Counted from the first letter of the stretch, positions 43,033 through 52,371 are shown. The stretch is 64,000 nucleotides of DNA from Bacteroidota bacterium (GCA_006218065.1 VBWE01000001.1:13099-77098), one strand, 5' to 3'. Numbers and translations are program-made. The notes: a model not told the origin generated them from the letters alone.

Positions 43033-45153
43033 TTACCTGATCACCAGTTTGCTGGTGTAGGGTTTGCCTTCATAAACAACATTGAAAACATACACGCCTT
43101 TGGCCAGTGAAGAAAGATCCATGTTATGCGCCACTTTTCCGCCCACGCCGTTCATACGTTCGGTATATACTCCGCGGCCGGCAAGATCGGTAACATAAAT
43201 CATCATGTCCGATTTTTTGGCCGTGGTGAAGTTCAGGCTGAACTGCCCGTTGTTCGGGTTCGGCACGAGCTGCAGGGAAGCCTGGAAATTCAGGTCGGCG
43301 CCCAGGCCGAGGCAGGGATCTACCAAAGCAACAGCTTCGGTAGCTGCGCTTGTGCAGGTTTCATTCGTTGTGGCAAGTTCCAGGTTGTAGAGATAGTAGT
43401 ACGATGCTGCGCCGTTCGATGAGCCGGTGAAACGGAATACGCCGGGAATATCATACGGGTAAGAAACACCGCCGTTGTTGCGGTACAATCCGCCCGAAGG
43501 CAGTGAAGTAACCGCAAGACGGTAATTGTTTCCGGCCGGAACGCTGAAATTGAGCGGTACGCGCTGAACACCGGCGTTCGCCAATGCAACAGTAGTAGTC
43601 TGCAACATACCTCCCGATGAATCCTGCAACTGGATCGTTACGTTGCCGGCAGTGGTATTCTCCAGCTCGGCGGAAACGATCGTCAGGTTGGAGTACGCAT
43701 TGAAAATGTTGTACTGCGATGAAGTGACAAAAGCCCCGCTGCCGATATTCGAATTGTAAGGAGGAACATTCGTGGTATCAGTATGGTTCAATATGTTCAC
43801 CGCGTAGAAGGATGTTGTTGCACTCAGTGTCGGCGTGGTGTAGCTTGTACCGGTCCCCATCAGGTTATTCGAACCGTCGTACCAGTTTACTGTGCCGCTG
43901 CTTACGTTGGCGTTGAATGTTGCCGAACCCTGTGTGCAGATAATTACGGTATCTGCCGACAGTGCGGGTGCGACCGGCGCCGGCGCTGCATATACTTCGA
44001 AAGTAGCGACGCCGCTTCCGCAGAAAGTAGTTACCGTGCAGGAATAAGTGCCGGGCTGGTTTACCGTGATGCTTTGCGAGGTTGCACCGGTGCTCCAGGC
44101 AAAAGCTGTTCCTGCGCTTGCGGTGAGCGTGATGTTTTCACCGGAGCAGATCGTTGTATTCTGGCTGGCGGAAATGGAGATGATCGGGTTGCTGCTTACC
44201 TGTTGCGTAAGTGTTACCGGCACCGCCGTGTAGTTGTTGCCTTCGTTTTCTTCCTGGAAATTATCGTTCGGGTCGACATCAATCACGATGTAATAATTAC
44301 CGTTGCAGGTTCCGGGAGGAATGTTGATCCACATGCCGTCGAGGTGTTTTCCGTACACGTCGGTATAACCGGCTGAAATACCTTGCTCTACCTGTGAGCA
44401 GCCGTAGTTTCCGCCGCCGAGGCCGTAGTTGTCAAAATCACCGTTGAGCAGCGTATTGCCCTGGTTGTAAACCGTATTGTCATCACGGCAGTGGCCGGTA
44501 TAACCCGAGCAGGTGCTGTAATCCATGAGACAGAATCCCATTTTTTGTCCTTGTCCTACGATCGGCCAGTTCAGCGGGTTGGGATCGCCGTTGTCGATGC
44601 GGAGTGTGAAAACGCCCCAGTCGTCTACGTGGTTGTGGCCGTGCGTGGGGTGATAGGTCATCGTTCCCGCTTCGCGCTCAAGGTAGCCCATCGTACTGTT
44701 CATCTTATGATAGATACGCTGGAAAACGATCTGGTGCGGCGAAGGATTTCCGTTCGGGCAGGTAAACTGCTGCGTGGAATTCGGGTCGTAGATGCTGAAC
44801 GTATCGGTTCCGCAAACGAAATGACGGTAGCCGAGCGAATCCACTCCGCGAACGGTAAGCGGTCCGTGACCGATGTTCGGCGTGGAAGCCGAAACGCGCA
44901 GGCGGCCGGCATTGTAACCCTGGCTGTACGTATTGTCGGTGCTGGTCTGCGAGTATTCGATGTAACCGCAAACCGTGCAGCCGCCGGTCGTACTCAGGAT
45001 GCCCTGCCAGGAAACCGTAATGTCCGGGTACAGGTAGCAGTCGGTTTGCGACTGTGTCTGACACTGGCAGGAAGTAGCGTTTGTGGTGGTGCATTGCGCG
45101 GAGGCGAACAAAGCGGCCATACCGAACAAAGCGAAGAGTACCAGTTTTTTCAT
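43033..45153 (-). CDS. Lysyl-oxidase-like secreted protein with T9SS sorting domain
   Basis: 706 aa. The signal ends LFASAQ. Residues ~35-315 match the lysyl oxidase family. The copper motif is YHPTHGHNHVDDWG (His171, His173, His175), and YGKHLDGMWINIPPGTCNGNYYIVIDVDP followed by ENEGNN corresponds to the family end region. Ig-like beta domains follow (STTICSGENITLTAS, WYDGSNNLMGTGTSYT-type), with a type A sorting domain at the end (LVPNPNNGQFSLNF to KLVIR). In animals these enzymes oxidise lysine side chains to cross-link matrix. The same activity on extracellular protein is inferred and needs the quinone-forming Lys and Tyr. Confidence 0.85.
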   Translation of the reverse strand: MKKLVLFALFGMAALFASAQCTTTNATSCQCQTQSQTDCYLYPDITVSWQGILSTTGGCTVCGYIEYSQTSTDNTYSQGYNAGRLRVSASTPNIGHGPLTVRGVDSLGYRHFVCGTDTFSIYDPNSTQQFTCPNGNPSPHQIVFQRIYHKMNSTMGYLEREAGTMTYHPTHGHNHVDDWGVFTLRIDNGDPNPLNWPIVGQGQKMGFCLMDYSTCSGYTGHCRDDNTVYNQGNTLLNGDFDNYGLGGGNYGCSQVEQGISAGYTDVYGKHLDGMWINIPPGTCNGNYYIVIDVDPNDNFQEENEGNNYTAVPVTLTQQVSSNPIISISASQNTTICSGENITLTASAGTAFAWSTGATSQSITVNQPGTYSCTVTTFCGSGVATFEVYAAPAPVAPALSADTVIICTQGSATFNANVSSGTVNWYDGSNNLMGTGTSYTTPTLSATTSFYAVNILNHTDTTNVPPYNSNIGSGAFVTSSQYNIFNAYSNLTIVSAELENTTAGNVTIQLQDSSGGMLQTTTVALANAGVQRVPLNFSVPAGNNYRLAVTSLPSGGLYRNNGGVSYPYDIPGVFRFTGSSNGAASYYYLYNLELATTNETCTSAATEAVALVDPCLGLGADLNFQASLQLVPNPNNGQFSLNFTTAKKSDMMIYVTDLAGRGVYTERMNGVGGKVAHNMDLSSLAKGVYVFNVVYEGKPYTSKLVIR

Positions 45154-45267
45154 GAAATTCTGTTTTGGGTGTGTTTTCGTGGATTATTCAGGAAGCACAA
45201 GGTAATAAAATAACCTTGAAAAAAGTGGCTGGAAAAGGGATAAATACCTGTTGTCCAATAACTAAAG

Positions 45268-46503
45268 TTATTCCGCCAATAACATTTCCATGAACCGCGT
45301 AGTCTCGTCAAGGAACTTCTGGTGGCTGGCGCCTGTTCCCGGCCCGATATAACCCGTATAAATCTTGCGGATCCGTCCTCTTTTATCAATCCAGATCGTG
45401 GTCGGAAAAGCCATGATCCCGTTCAGGAAAGGAAGACTTTGGCCGGCCTCGTCTTTGCCGGTTTTCCCCGTGACCAGGATTTCATACTCCACGCCGAAAT
45501 GTTTTTTGAGCCGGTTCACGCTAGCCGCCGACCTGTCGAAATCCGTAGTCCTTTCATAAGCCAGGCCGATGATTTCGAGTCCTTTATTGTTGTAGCGTTT
45601 ATAAAGATCCGCAAGCATGGCCGTTTCATCCATGCAGTTCGGGCACCAGGAACCCATCACCTGCAGGATCAGCACTTTGCCTTTGTAACGCTCGTCAACC
45701 GGTGAAACGGGGCGCTTTTCTGTATTCAGAAAACTGAAATAAATGCCTTGTGTCGTATCCACCGCGAAAGTCAGTTTTTCCGGGTCGCGCAGGTGGGCGG
45801 TATCGTTGCGGAATGCCTGCCAGGGTTCCTGCCAGTGACTGCCGGACCAGAATCCGCCGGTAAGAAAACCGTGACGCATATCGTATTTCGCTTTAAAAAG
45901 AAAAGCATGCGACCCGTCGAAACACGAAAGCCATAAACTGTCGGCGGACACATCTCCCTCGAGGAAACGGTAATCACCGGTTTCGGTAAGGAAAGTTCCG
46001 GTGACTTTGCCTCCGGATTGTTTGAATTCACCGACAGCCATCGTAAGGTCTTTCTCCGAACCCGGGCTGAACGTGGTTTGCCAGCGCCCGGAATAATCGA
46101 CGGTGATGCCGACATTTTTTTTGAACCGCCAGGGCTGATTTTTATTTGCGCGAAAACGGATATTCTGTGTCGTTTTCCGTGAGTGATTGCTCCACCAGCC
46201 GGAGATGATGGAATCGTTTTTCTTTTTGCAGAAAAATTCCGAATCGAAAACGGGCATGCGCCAGTTCAGTGAATCTTTCGTATCGCGCACTTCGTCGCAA
46301 ACGATTCTTTCTTCTGCGTTGCGGATGATGACCGTTGTTTTGCCGTTTTCGCGGACGATCTCGAAATTGAACGGAAGTATCGTGCTGTCGTTGAGCAGCA
46401 ACTCGCCGCGCCAGGTGGTAGTTTCGGCGGAGGCGGGGGAATAAGAAAGCAAAAAGGCAAAAAGCAAAAGGCAATGACCAAAAAATCCTGTGACGTTTGC
46501 CAT
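45268..46503 (-). CDS. TlpA-like thioredoxin-fold protein with N-terminal beta domain
   Basis: 411 aa. A signal peptide (LLLFAFLLSYSPASA) is partly encoded by a quasi-palindromic repeat. Residues ~30-250 are a beta-rich domain, and residues ~255-411 a TlpA/thioredoxin domain with GSWCPNC (Cys287, Cys290) and FPTTIWIDKRGRIRKIYTG. It should reduce disulfides or resist oxidative damage in the periplasm. It starts 19 nt after the stop of the aldehyde dehydrogenase gene on the same strand and may be cotranscribed with it. Confidence 0.85.
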   Translation of the reverse strand: MANVTGFFGHCLLLFAFLLSYSPASAETTTWRGELLLNDSTILPFNFEIVRENGKTTVIIRNAEERIVCDEVRDTKDSLNWRMPVFDSEFFCKKKNDSIISGWWSNHSRKTTQNIRFRANKNQPWRFKKNVGITVDYSGRWQTTFSPGSEKDLTMAVGEFKQSGGKVTGTFLTETGDYRFLEGDVSADSLWLSCFDGSHAFLFKAKYDMRHGFLTGGFWSGSHWQEPWQAFRNDTAHLRDPEKLTFAVDTTQGIYFSFLNTEKRPVSPVDERYKGKVLILQVMGSWCPNCMDETAMLADLYKRYNNKGLEIIGLAYERTTDFDRSAASVNRLKKHFGVEYEILVTGKTGKDEAGQSLPFLNGIMAFPTTIWIDKRGRIRKIYTGYIGPGTGASHQKFLDETTRFMEMLLAE

Positions 46504-46513
46504 TTGCTTTTTG
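46449..46513. repeat. Quasi-palindrome overlapping the 5' end of the TlpA-like gene
   Basis: CAAAAAGCAAAAGGCAATGAC pairs with GTTTGCCATTTGCTTTTTG; the ATG of the TlpA-like gene (46503) lies in the right arm. The first ~18 codons, including much of the signal peptide, are therefore repeat-encoded. Confidence 0.6.
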
Positions 46514-46522
46514 AATTATGGA

Positions 46523-48076
46523 TCAGATATTGAATTCTATTCCCTGGGCCAGCGGCAGCGTGGTGCTGTAATTGATCGTATTGGTCTGGCGCCGCATGTA
46601 GGCTTTCCAGGCATCCGAACCCGATTCGCGGCCGCCGCCGGTTTCTTTTTCACCGCCGAAAGCGCCGCCGATTTCCGCACCGGAAGTGCCGATGTTCACG
46701 TTGGCAATCCCGCAGTCCGAACCTTCGTGCGAAAGGAATTGTTCCATCTCGCGCATGTTGCTGGTGAAAATCGACGACGACAAACCCTGCGGAACATTAT
46801 TCTGCATGCGGATCGCTTCGTCGATGGTACTGTATTTCATCACGTACAGGATCGGCGCGAAGGTTTCTTCCTGCACGATATGGAATTCATTCTTCGCTTC
46901 CACAATGCAGGGTTTTACGTAGCAGCCGCTTTCGAAACCGTCGCCGGTAACTACACCGCCTTCGACGATCATTTTGCCGCCTTCTTTTTTCGCACGTTCG
47001 ATGGCGTTCAGGTAATCTTCCACCGCTTTTTTATCGATGAGCGGGCCCACGTGATTTTTCTGATCGAGCGGGTTGCCGATTTTCAACTGGCCGTATGCGT
47101 TTTTCAGTACGCCAATCGTTTTGTCGTAAATGCTTTCGTGCACGATCAGGCGGCGTGTGCTGGTGCAGCGTTGTCCCGCCGTACCTACCGCGCCGAATAC
47201 CGCGCCCACGAGTACCATGTTCAGGTCGGCATGCTGCGAAACGATGATCGCGTTGTTGCCGCCGAGTTCGAGGATGCTGCGCCCGAAACGCTGCGCGGTT
47301 GCACCCGCCACGATTTTACCGATGCGCGTGGAACCGGTGAAGGAAACCATCGGAACACGTTTGTCGTTGTTCATCAGGTCGCCCACGGGATTGCCCACGA
47401 GCAGGCAGCTTACGCCTTCGGGGACATTATTTTTTTTCAGTACGGAGGTGATGATGTTCTGGCAGGCCACTGCGCAGAGCGGTGTTTTGGAAGACGGTTT
47501 CCAAACGCATACGTCGCCGCAAACCCAGGCGATGGCGGCATTCCAGCTCCATACGGCTACCGGGAAGTTGAACGCGGAAATAATGCCGACGATCCCGAGC
47601 GGGTGCCACTGTTCGTACATGCGGTGCAGCGGGCGTTCGCTGTGCATGGTGAGCCCGTAAAGCTGGCGCGAAAGTCCGACCGCGAAATCGCAGATGTCAA
47701 TCATTTCCTGCACTTCGCCAAGACCTTCCTGCAGGCTTTTTCCCATTTCGTAGGAAACGAGTTTGCCGAGCGGTTCTTTGTAGCGGCGGATTTCTTCACC
47801 CATCTGCCGCACGATTTCCCCGCGCTTGGGAGCGGGCATCATGCGCCAGGTACGGAATGCTTCTTCGGCCGTGCGGATCACCGTTTCGTAGTCTTCGGGA
47901 GTAGAGAGTTTCACTTTCCCGATGAGCGAACCGTCCACAGGCGAATACGAGTCGAGCATACCGCCTTTGCAGTCGATCCATTTCACACCGGTAGAAGCGC
48001 CGTTATTGATTTCTTTTACGCCGAGTTGTTCGAGCGCTTCGGCAATGCCGAAAGAATCCGTAGCAATCTGAGTCAT
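46523..48076 (-). CDS. Aldehyde dehydrogenase, ALDH7 type (alpha-aminoadipic semialdehyde dehydrogenase-like)
   Basis: 517 aa. Catalytic Glu270 is in LELGGNNAI and Cys304 in GTAGQRCTSTRRL. WHPLGIVGIISAFNFPVAVW and FTGSTRIGK form the NAD-binding part. The C-terminal ETGGGRESGSDAWKAYMRRQT is characteristic of ALDH7. The likely reaction is NAD+-dependent oxidation of aminoadipate semialdehyde (piperideine-6-carboxylate) in lysine degradation, although related aldehydes are possible. TACCTTTG at 48107-48100 is a -7 element 23 nt upstream. Confidence 0.93.
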   Translation of the reverse strand: MTQIATDSFGIAEALEQLGVKEINNGASTGVKWIDCKGGMLDSYSPVDGSLIGKVKLSTPEDYETVIRTAEEAFRTWRMMPAPKRGEIVRQMGEEIRRYKEPLGKLVSYEMGKSLQEGLGEVQEMIDICDFAVGLSRQLYGLTMHSERPLHRMYEQWHPLGIVGIISAFNFPVAVWSWNAAIAWVCGDVCVWKPSSKTPLCAVACQNIITSVLKKNNVPEGVSCLLVGNPVGDLMNNDKRVPMVSFTGSTRIGKIVAGATAQRFGRSILELGGNNAIIVSQHADLNMVLVGAVFGAVGTAGQRCTSTRRLIVHESIYDKTIGVLKNAYGQLKIGNPLDQKNHVGPLIDKKAVEDYLNAIERAKKEGGKMIVEGGVVTGDGFESGCYVKPCIVEAKNEFHIVQEETFAPILYVMKYSTIDEAIRMQNNVPQGLSSSIFTSNMREMEQFLSHEGSDCGIANVNIGTSGAEIGGAFGGEKETGGGRESGSDAWKAYMRRQTNTINYSTTLPLAQGIEFNI

Positions 48077-48157
48077 TTTTCGTGCTTTTGAAAGGGGAGC
48101 AAAGGTAGTAAAATCGGGCGAAATGGCCAGATAACCGGGAGTAGATAGGAGTAAATA

Positions 48158-48186
48158 CTAATCGAAGTCTTAAAGACTTCGATTAG
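48158..48186 (-). terminator. Hairpin at the end of the rseP group
   Basis: CTAATCGAAGTCT / AGACTTCGATTAG is a perfect 13-bp stem with a 3-nt loop. It lies downstream of the last gene of the dxr-rseP group; the U-run is weak (TATTTAC). Confidence 0.55.
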
Positions 48187-48205
48187 CGAAGTATGAATAA
48201 ATAAG

Positions 48206-49051
48206 TCAGAGTTTCCGCCCGGCTTCGAACTTCTCGAAGATCGTTTTGGAAATGGACGAGAATTGTCCGTCGATGATCTTCTGGGGTTTGTTTGTTTTCG
48301 CGCTGAAGAAGGATTTCGCTTTCCCCGCCGCGATACGTTTGCCGGTGGCGGTGGCAACCACGGTATAATGTGCGCTGGCGCTGCGGCGGTAGTCGTCGCT
48401 TCCGCTCATGTTGTAGGGATCTTCTCCCAGCTCATTTTTCAGGTCGAGCTCATTTACGAAAACAATATAATCGGCTCCGTATTTTTTCTTGAAATAGGTC
48501 AGCAGGTTCGGGCTCAGGATCAGCGTATTCATGAACTTTTCCTGATCGTTGGTTTCTACGGCGAGCTGTCCTTTTTTCACGCCGGTGGCGGTTTTCGGCG
48601 GATTTTTCGAGGTGTCTTTTTTCGGCGCGGCCTGTTGTTTCGTGGCAGTTCCGACAGGATCGTAGGAGCAGGAAGTAACCTCGTAGACATAATCGAGGTC
48701 TTTTTTCATTTTCACGGTATCGTCGAGCAGGGAAACGACCGTACAGGTTTTGCGGAATTCCTGCGCGATGGCTTTGTTCAGCCCGACGCGGAAACCTTCC
48801 CGGATCTGGCGGTAGTTCATGCTCGTTTCGCGGTTGATGCTCATATCGATTTCCGACATGTACATGCGCGGGCTGAACGGGACAATAAGCACTTTGGTTT
48901 TGGTCGTGGCCGCCGGAACAGGTTGTTTCTGCACCGGTTTGGTATCGCCTTTGGTGGTAGTCGATGTTTGCGCGGCACCCCCAACTGACAGCATGAGTGC
49001 GGCCACAAACGCAGCTATGGAAAATGTACGTACGGAATGACGTCGGGTCAT
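48206..49051 (-). CDS. Secreted protein of unknown function, coupled to rseP
   Basis: 281 aa. The signal ends MLSVGGAAQ. After a Thr/Lys/Pro-rich segment the mature protein has a nucleotide-free alpha/beta look: VLIVPFSPRMYMSEIDMSIN, then FRVGLNKAIAQEFRK, and YGADYIVFVNELDLKNE, ending FSSISKTIFEKFEAGRKL. The pattern recalls CsgG/LpoB-type lipoprotein domains but is not decisive. Its ATG overlaps the stop codon of rseP (ATGA), so translation is coupled and a role in the envelope is likely. Confidence 0.75.
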   Translation of the reverse strand: MTRRHSVRTFSIAAFVAALMLSVGGAAQTSTTTKGDTKPVQKQPVPAATTKTKVLIVPFSPRMYMSEIDMSINRETSMNYRQIREGFRVGLNKAIAQEFRKTCTVVSLLDDTVKMKKDLDYVYEVTSCSYDPVGTATKQQAAPKKDTSKNPPKTATGVKKGQLAVETNDQEKFMNTLILSPNLLTYFKKKYGADYIVFVNELDLKNELGEDPYNMSGSDDYRRSASAHYTVVATATGKRIAAGKAKSFFSAKTNKPQKIIDGQFSSISKTIFEKFEAGRKL

Positions 49052-50406
49052 CAGAGATATTTACTCAGCACCATGCGGTACAGGTCGTTTCCATTGGAGT
49101 ACAAGAACAATGCCAGTACAATCCACATGCCCACGGTCAGCGAGTGTTTCATGACCTTGTCCGGTACTTTGCGGCGCGTTACCATTTCCCAGAGCGTGAA
49201 CAGCATATACCCGCCATCGAACACCGGGATCGGGAGCAGGTTCATGAACGCGAGGATCACGGAAAGCGTGGCCGTCAGTGTCCAAAAAGCCTGCCAGTTC
49301 AGTTCTTCCGGGAAAAGGCTGCCGATAGCCGCAATTCCCCCGATCTGTTTGGCGCCGGCCTTGGTGAAAACCAGCTTGAACTGTTTTACATAATTCACCA
49401 GCCTTTCGGTGGTCTTTTCCCAGCCCCGGCCCAGTGAGCTGCCGAAACTGTATGCTTTGTGCTTCAGGCCGTAATGCCCGACGGAACTTTTCGGGTAAAC
49501 GCCGATGGTGGCGCTTTCATTCACCCAGAGTTTGAACTCGCGGTAACTGCCGTCACGGATAACGCCGACAACGGCGACTTTCTTGCGCAGCGGAACGAGT
49601 TTTTCGCGCCATAAATGGAAGTACGGAATGGTATCGCCGTTGAGCCGCACCACCTGGTCGCCTTTTTTCAAACCGCCCCAGTGAGCAACGGTCCGCGGCA
49701 TCACGCTGTCGATTATAAACGGCATGCGCGGGCTGACCAGTTTCATGTTGGTGGCTACCATTTTGTATTCGATGTCTTCGGGAAGACTGACGGCGACTTT
49801 TTGCCCGTCGCGATCCACTTCGAGTTGTTCGGCGTTGTCGAGCATCATCCAGAGTACGGCCTGGTCGAGTGTTTCGGGTGTTTTTCCGCCGACGGTAAGA
49901 ATTTTATCGCCGTCGCGCAGGCCATGCGCGCGGGCCAGTGAGTCGCAGGCGATTCCCTGTTTCAGGTTGCCGATCGGTTGTATGTCTTCGCCCCAAACGT
50001 TCAGGATCATCACGAAAAGCAGGTAGCCGAGTATCAGGTTCACGGTGATGCCGCCGGCGAGAATGATCATGCGCTGCCAGGGTTTTTTGTTGCGGAATTT
50101 TTCGTTGTCGGGAACGCCGGCTTCTGCGGCGATTTCTTCAGGCTCTTCGGGTTCGCCGAACATGCCCACGATATTCACATAGCCGCCGAACGGAAACCAG
50201 CCCAGGCCGAATTCCGTTTGGCCCACTTTCTTTTTGAAAAGCGTAAAACGAAACCGGTTGACCACCGGGAAAAAGAAAATACTGTCGAAGAAAAGGTAGA
50301 AACGCTCAACGCGCGTATTGAACCAGCGTGCCGGTAAAAAATGGCCGAGTTCGTGCAAAAACACCAGGATGGATAAGCACAGGATAAGCTGTAAGGTCTG
50401 CGACAA
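49051..50406 (-). CDS. rseP: Site-2 metalloprotease RseP family
   Basis: 451 aa if translation starts at the TTG at 50406 (MSQTLQLILCLSILVFLHELGH). The first ATG, 25 codons upstream, precedes the predicted promoter (TATCTTTG at 50433-50426), and 19 nt separate that element from the TTG. Zinc motif HELGH (18-22), two PDZ-like segments in the middle (LARAHGLRDGDKILTVGG, HWGGLKKGDQVVRLNG) and the membrane motif MNLLPIPVFDGG are present. It cleaves membrane-bound anti-sigma factors within the membrane. It lies downstream of dxr, as in many Bacteroidota. Confidence 0.92.
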   Translation of the reverse strand: MSQTLQLILCLSILVFLHELGHFLPARWFNTRVERFYLFFDSIFFFPVVNRFRFTLFKKKVGQTEFGLGWFPFGGYVNIVGMFGEPEEPEEIAAEAGVPDNEKFRNKKPWQRMIILAGGITVNLILGYLLFVMILNVWGEDIQPIGNLKQGIACDSLARAHGLRDGDKILTVGGKTPETLDQAVLWMMLDNAEQLEVDRDGQKVAVSLPEDIEYKMVATNMKLVSPRMPFIIDSVMPRTVAHWGGLKKGDQVVRLNGDTIPYFHLWREKLVPLRKKVAVVGVIRDGSYREFKLWVNESATIGVYPKSSVGHYGLKHKAYSFGSSLGRGWEKTTERLVNYVKQFKLVFTKAGAKQIGGIAAIGSLFPEELNWQAFWTLTATLSVILAFMNLLPIPVFDGGYMLFTLWEMVTRRKVPDKVMKHSLTVGMWIVLALFLYSNGNDLYRMVLSKYL

Positions 50407-50425
50407 GGTTATTGAGTTTAAGCGG

Positions 50426-50433
50426 CAAAGATA
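50426..50433 (-). promoter_or_regulatory. -7 element of rseP
   Basis: TATCTTTG on the minus strand, 19 nt before the proposed TTG start. Confidence 0.55.
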
Positions 50434-50554
50434 AGGATTCGTTACGCTCCAAAACCCGGCTGTTGAAACGGACGGGCACAATCATGAATAAACGGCTCCC
50501 GCTTATCGTGAAATAAGCCGGTTTTCCGAAAAACCGCTTTTGAAAAACGATCGC

Positions 50555-51100
50555 TTATTTGAACCGGAACTGATCGAAGAAACTGTCGGCAATGGTGGTA
50601 TGCGGGTAGATATTCGGACCTTGTATATAAAGTACGCAAAGCCCTGTTTTATTCGCCCAGCCTTTCAGGGCGTATTCTTTTCCGTCTTTGTCCGACCAGT
50701 AATCGATCACCCCGCGCGCCTTGCTGTCGCTCGCCAGGGTTTTGCCGCCGCCGTAGCCGTTTGTTTTTACAATGTTCCAGGATTTCTGCACCGAATCGAG
50801 ATACGTAACGAGCAGATCTTCCAGTTCATCCGGCGTGCTGTTGTCGAATTCCTGGAATTTCACCGCAATAAAACCGAATGTAAAACCGCCGCCCACGTCT
50901 TTGGTACCTGTAAAGCGTTGCGAACTGTCGGGCGTAATCACCGGTCCGTTCATCGGCATACCGTCGGGCATCATAGCCGAATAGCCTGTTTTACCGATTT
51001 CCTGCCTGCTCATATTCGGGCGCGGGGCATCGGCTGTGGTTTGTGCGGAAAGCTGGAACGAAAAAATCGTTACGGAGAGGAGTACAACTATTTTTTTCAT
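50555..51100 (-). CDS. Secreted protein of unknown function between dxr and rseP
   Basis: 181 aa from MKKIVVLLSVTIFSFQLSAQ, a clear signal peptide; the longer reading has 17 extra residues without function. The mature domain is small and mixed alpha/beta (FTFGFIAVKFQEFDNSTPDE, KTNGYGGGKTLASDSKARG, LCVLYIQGPNIYPHTTIADSF). This general pattern (small molecule-independent, PsbP/DUF1795-like) is only a resemblance. It sits in the dxr-rseP series on the same strand. Confidence 0.7.
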   Translation of the reverse strand: MKKIVVLLSVTIFSFQLSAQTTADAPRPNMSRQEIGKTGYSAMMPDGMPMNGPVITPDSSQRFTGTKDVGGGFTFGFIAVKFQEFDNSTPDELEDLLVTYLDSVQKSWNIVKTNGYGGGKTLASDSKARGVIDYWSDKDGKEYALKGWANKTGLCVLYIQGPNIYPHTTIADSFFDQFRFK

Positions 51101-51186
51101 GCGGTTAGAATTGTGAAAGGTTGAAAATAACGGAAAAATTGCTTTCAACAATCGGGCCAGAAAAAGAATGTGAAAAAGAACCCATT

Positions 51187-52344
51187 TCAGGAAATCAACC
51201 CTTGCGCAATTTGCCGCGCTTCCGCATCCGTGGCTACGTAATCATCATACGAAGGCTTCGCGATGAAGGTAGTTTTCGCCATCGCGTTTTCGATGATTTC
51301 GGCGATGCGCAGGAAGCCGGTTTTTTCCTGCAGGAAAGCGGCTACGGCTATTTCGTTGGCGGCGTTCAGGGCGCAGGCCGCGTTGCCTCCTTTTTTCAGC
51401 GCTTCGAATGCAAGCGGCAGGCAACGGAATGTTTCGGTATCGGCCTGCTCGAAAGTCAGCGCGGGGTATTCCAGGAAATCGAAACGCTCGAATTTCGACG
51501 GCATACGTTTGGGATAACCGAGCGCGTATTGAATCGGCAGGCGCATGTCGGGCAAACCCATCTGCGCTTTCATGCTGCCGTCGGAAAACTGCACGATGCT
51601 GTGAATGATACTTTGCGGATGCACGATGATGTCGATCTGCTCCGGGCGCAGGTGAAAAAGCCACTTCGCTTCGATCACTTCCAGCCCTTTGTTCATGAGC
51701 GTTGCCGAGTCGATCGTAATCTTCGCGCCCATCTCCCAGTTCGGATGTTTGAGCGCCTGCTGTTTGGTGACCTGCGCGAGATCGGCGCGTTTTTTTCCGC
51801 GGAACGGTCCGCCCGAAGCCGTGAGGTAAATCTTCTCCACCGGGTTGTGAAACTCTCCCGCAAGACATTGAAAAATGGCCGAGTGTTCAGAATCGACCGG
51901 GTAAATATTCACGGCTTTTTCGCGGGCCAGCTGCGTAACGAGATCGCCGGCGACGACCAGTGTTTCTTTATTCGCCAGTGCGACCTGTTTTCCTGCGCGG
52001 ATGGCGGCGAGCGTGGATCGCAGCCCGGCATAACCGACAATAGCCGCAAGCACCATGTCGATATTTTCCAGTTCAACGGCCTGTGAAATCGCTTCTTCGC
52101 CGGCCCAGACTTTAATATCGTGCGGAAGTAAAACTTCTTTTACGGCGGCGTATTTTTTTTCATCCGCGATAACCACCGCGTTCGGTTTGAACTGCAGAGC
52201 CTGTTTGATCAGCAGGTCGGCATTCCCGTTGGCCGCGAGCAGTTCCACCGAAAATTGTCCGGGGTTTGCGGCCACGACGTCAAGCGCCTGCGTACCGATG
52301 GAGCCGGTGGAACCGAGAATGGCGAGACGGGTTGGTTGTGACAA
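51187..52344 (-). CDS. dxr: 1-deoxy-D-xylulose 5-phosphate reductoisomerase
   Basis: 385 aa, full length. The start codon is TTG at 52344; no ATG lies in a suitable place, and a -7 element (TACTTTTG, 52371-52364) ends exactly 19 nt upstream. The NADPH motif is LGSTGSIGTQ at the N-terminus, then ALANKETLV, the metal and substrate residues DSEHSA and ASGGPF, and HPQSIIHSIVQF. It catalyses the second step of the MEP isoprenoid pathway. It heads the group with the secreted protein, rseP and the rseP-coupled gene. Confidence 0.96.
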   Translation of the reverse strand: MSQPTRLAILGSTGSIGTQALDVVAANPGQFSVELLAANGNADLLIKQALQFKPNAVVIADEKKYAAVKEVLLPHDIKVWAGEEAISQAVELENIDMVLAAIVGYAGLRSTLAAIRAGKQVALANKETLVVAGDLVTQLAREKAVNIYPVDSEHSAIFQCLAGEFHNPVEKIYLTASGGPFRGKKRADLAQVTKQQALKHPNWEMGAKITIDSATLMNKGLEVIEAKWLFHLRPEQIDIIVHPQSIIHSIVQFSDGSMKAQMGLPDMRLPIQYALGYPKRMPSKFERFDFLEYPALTFEQADTETFRCLPLAFEALKKGGNAACALNAANEIAVAAFLQEKTGFLRIAEIIENAMAKTTFIAKPSYDDYVATDAEARQIAQGLIS

Positions 52345-52363
52345 GTGAAAAGAAATTGCTTCG

Positions 52364-52371
52364 CAAAAGTA
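52364..52371 (-). promoter_or_regulatory. -7 element of dxr
   Basis: TACTTTTG on the minus strand, 19 nt before the TTG start codon. Confidence 0.6.

Noticed and set aside
46490-48091. 533-codon open frame on the + strand
   Set aside because: Antisense shadow of the ALDH7 gene, with no recognisable protein motif.
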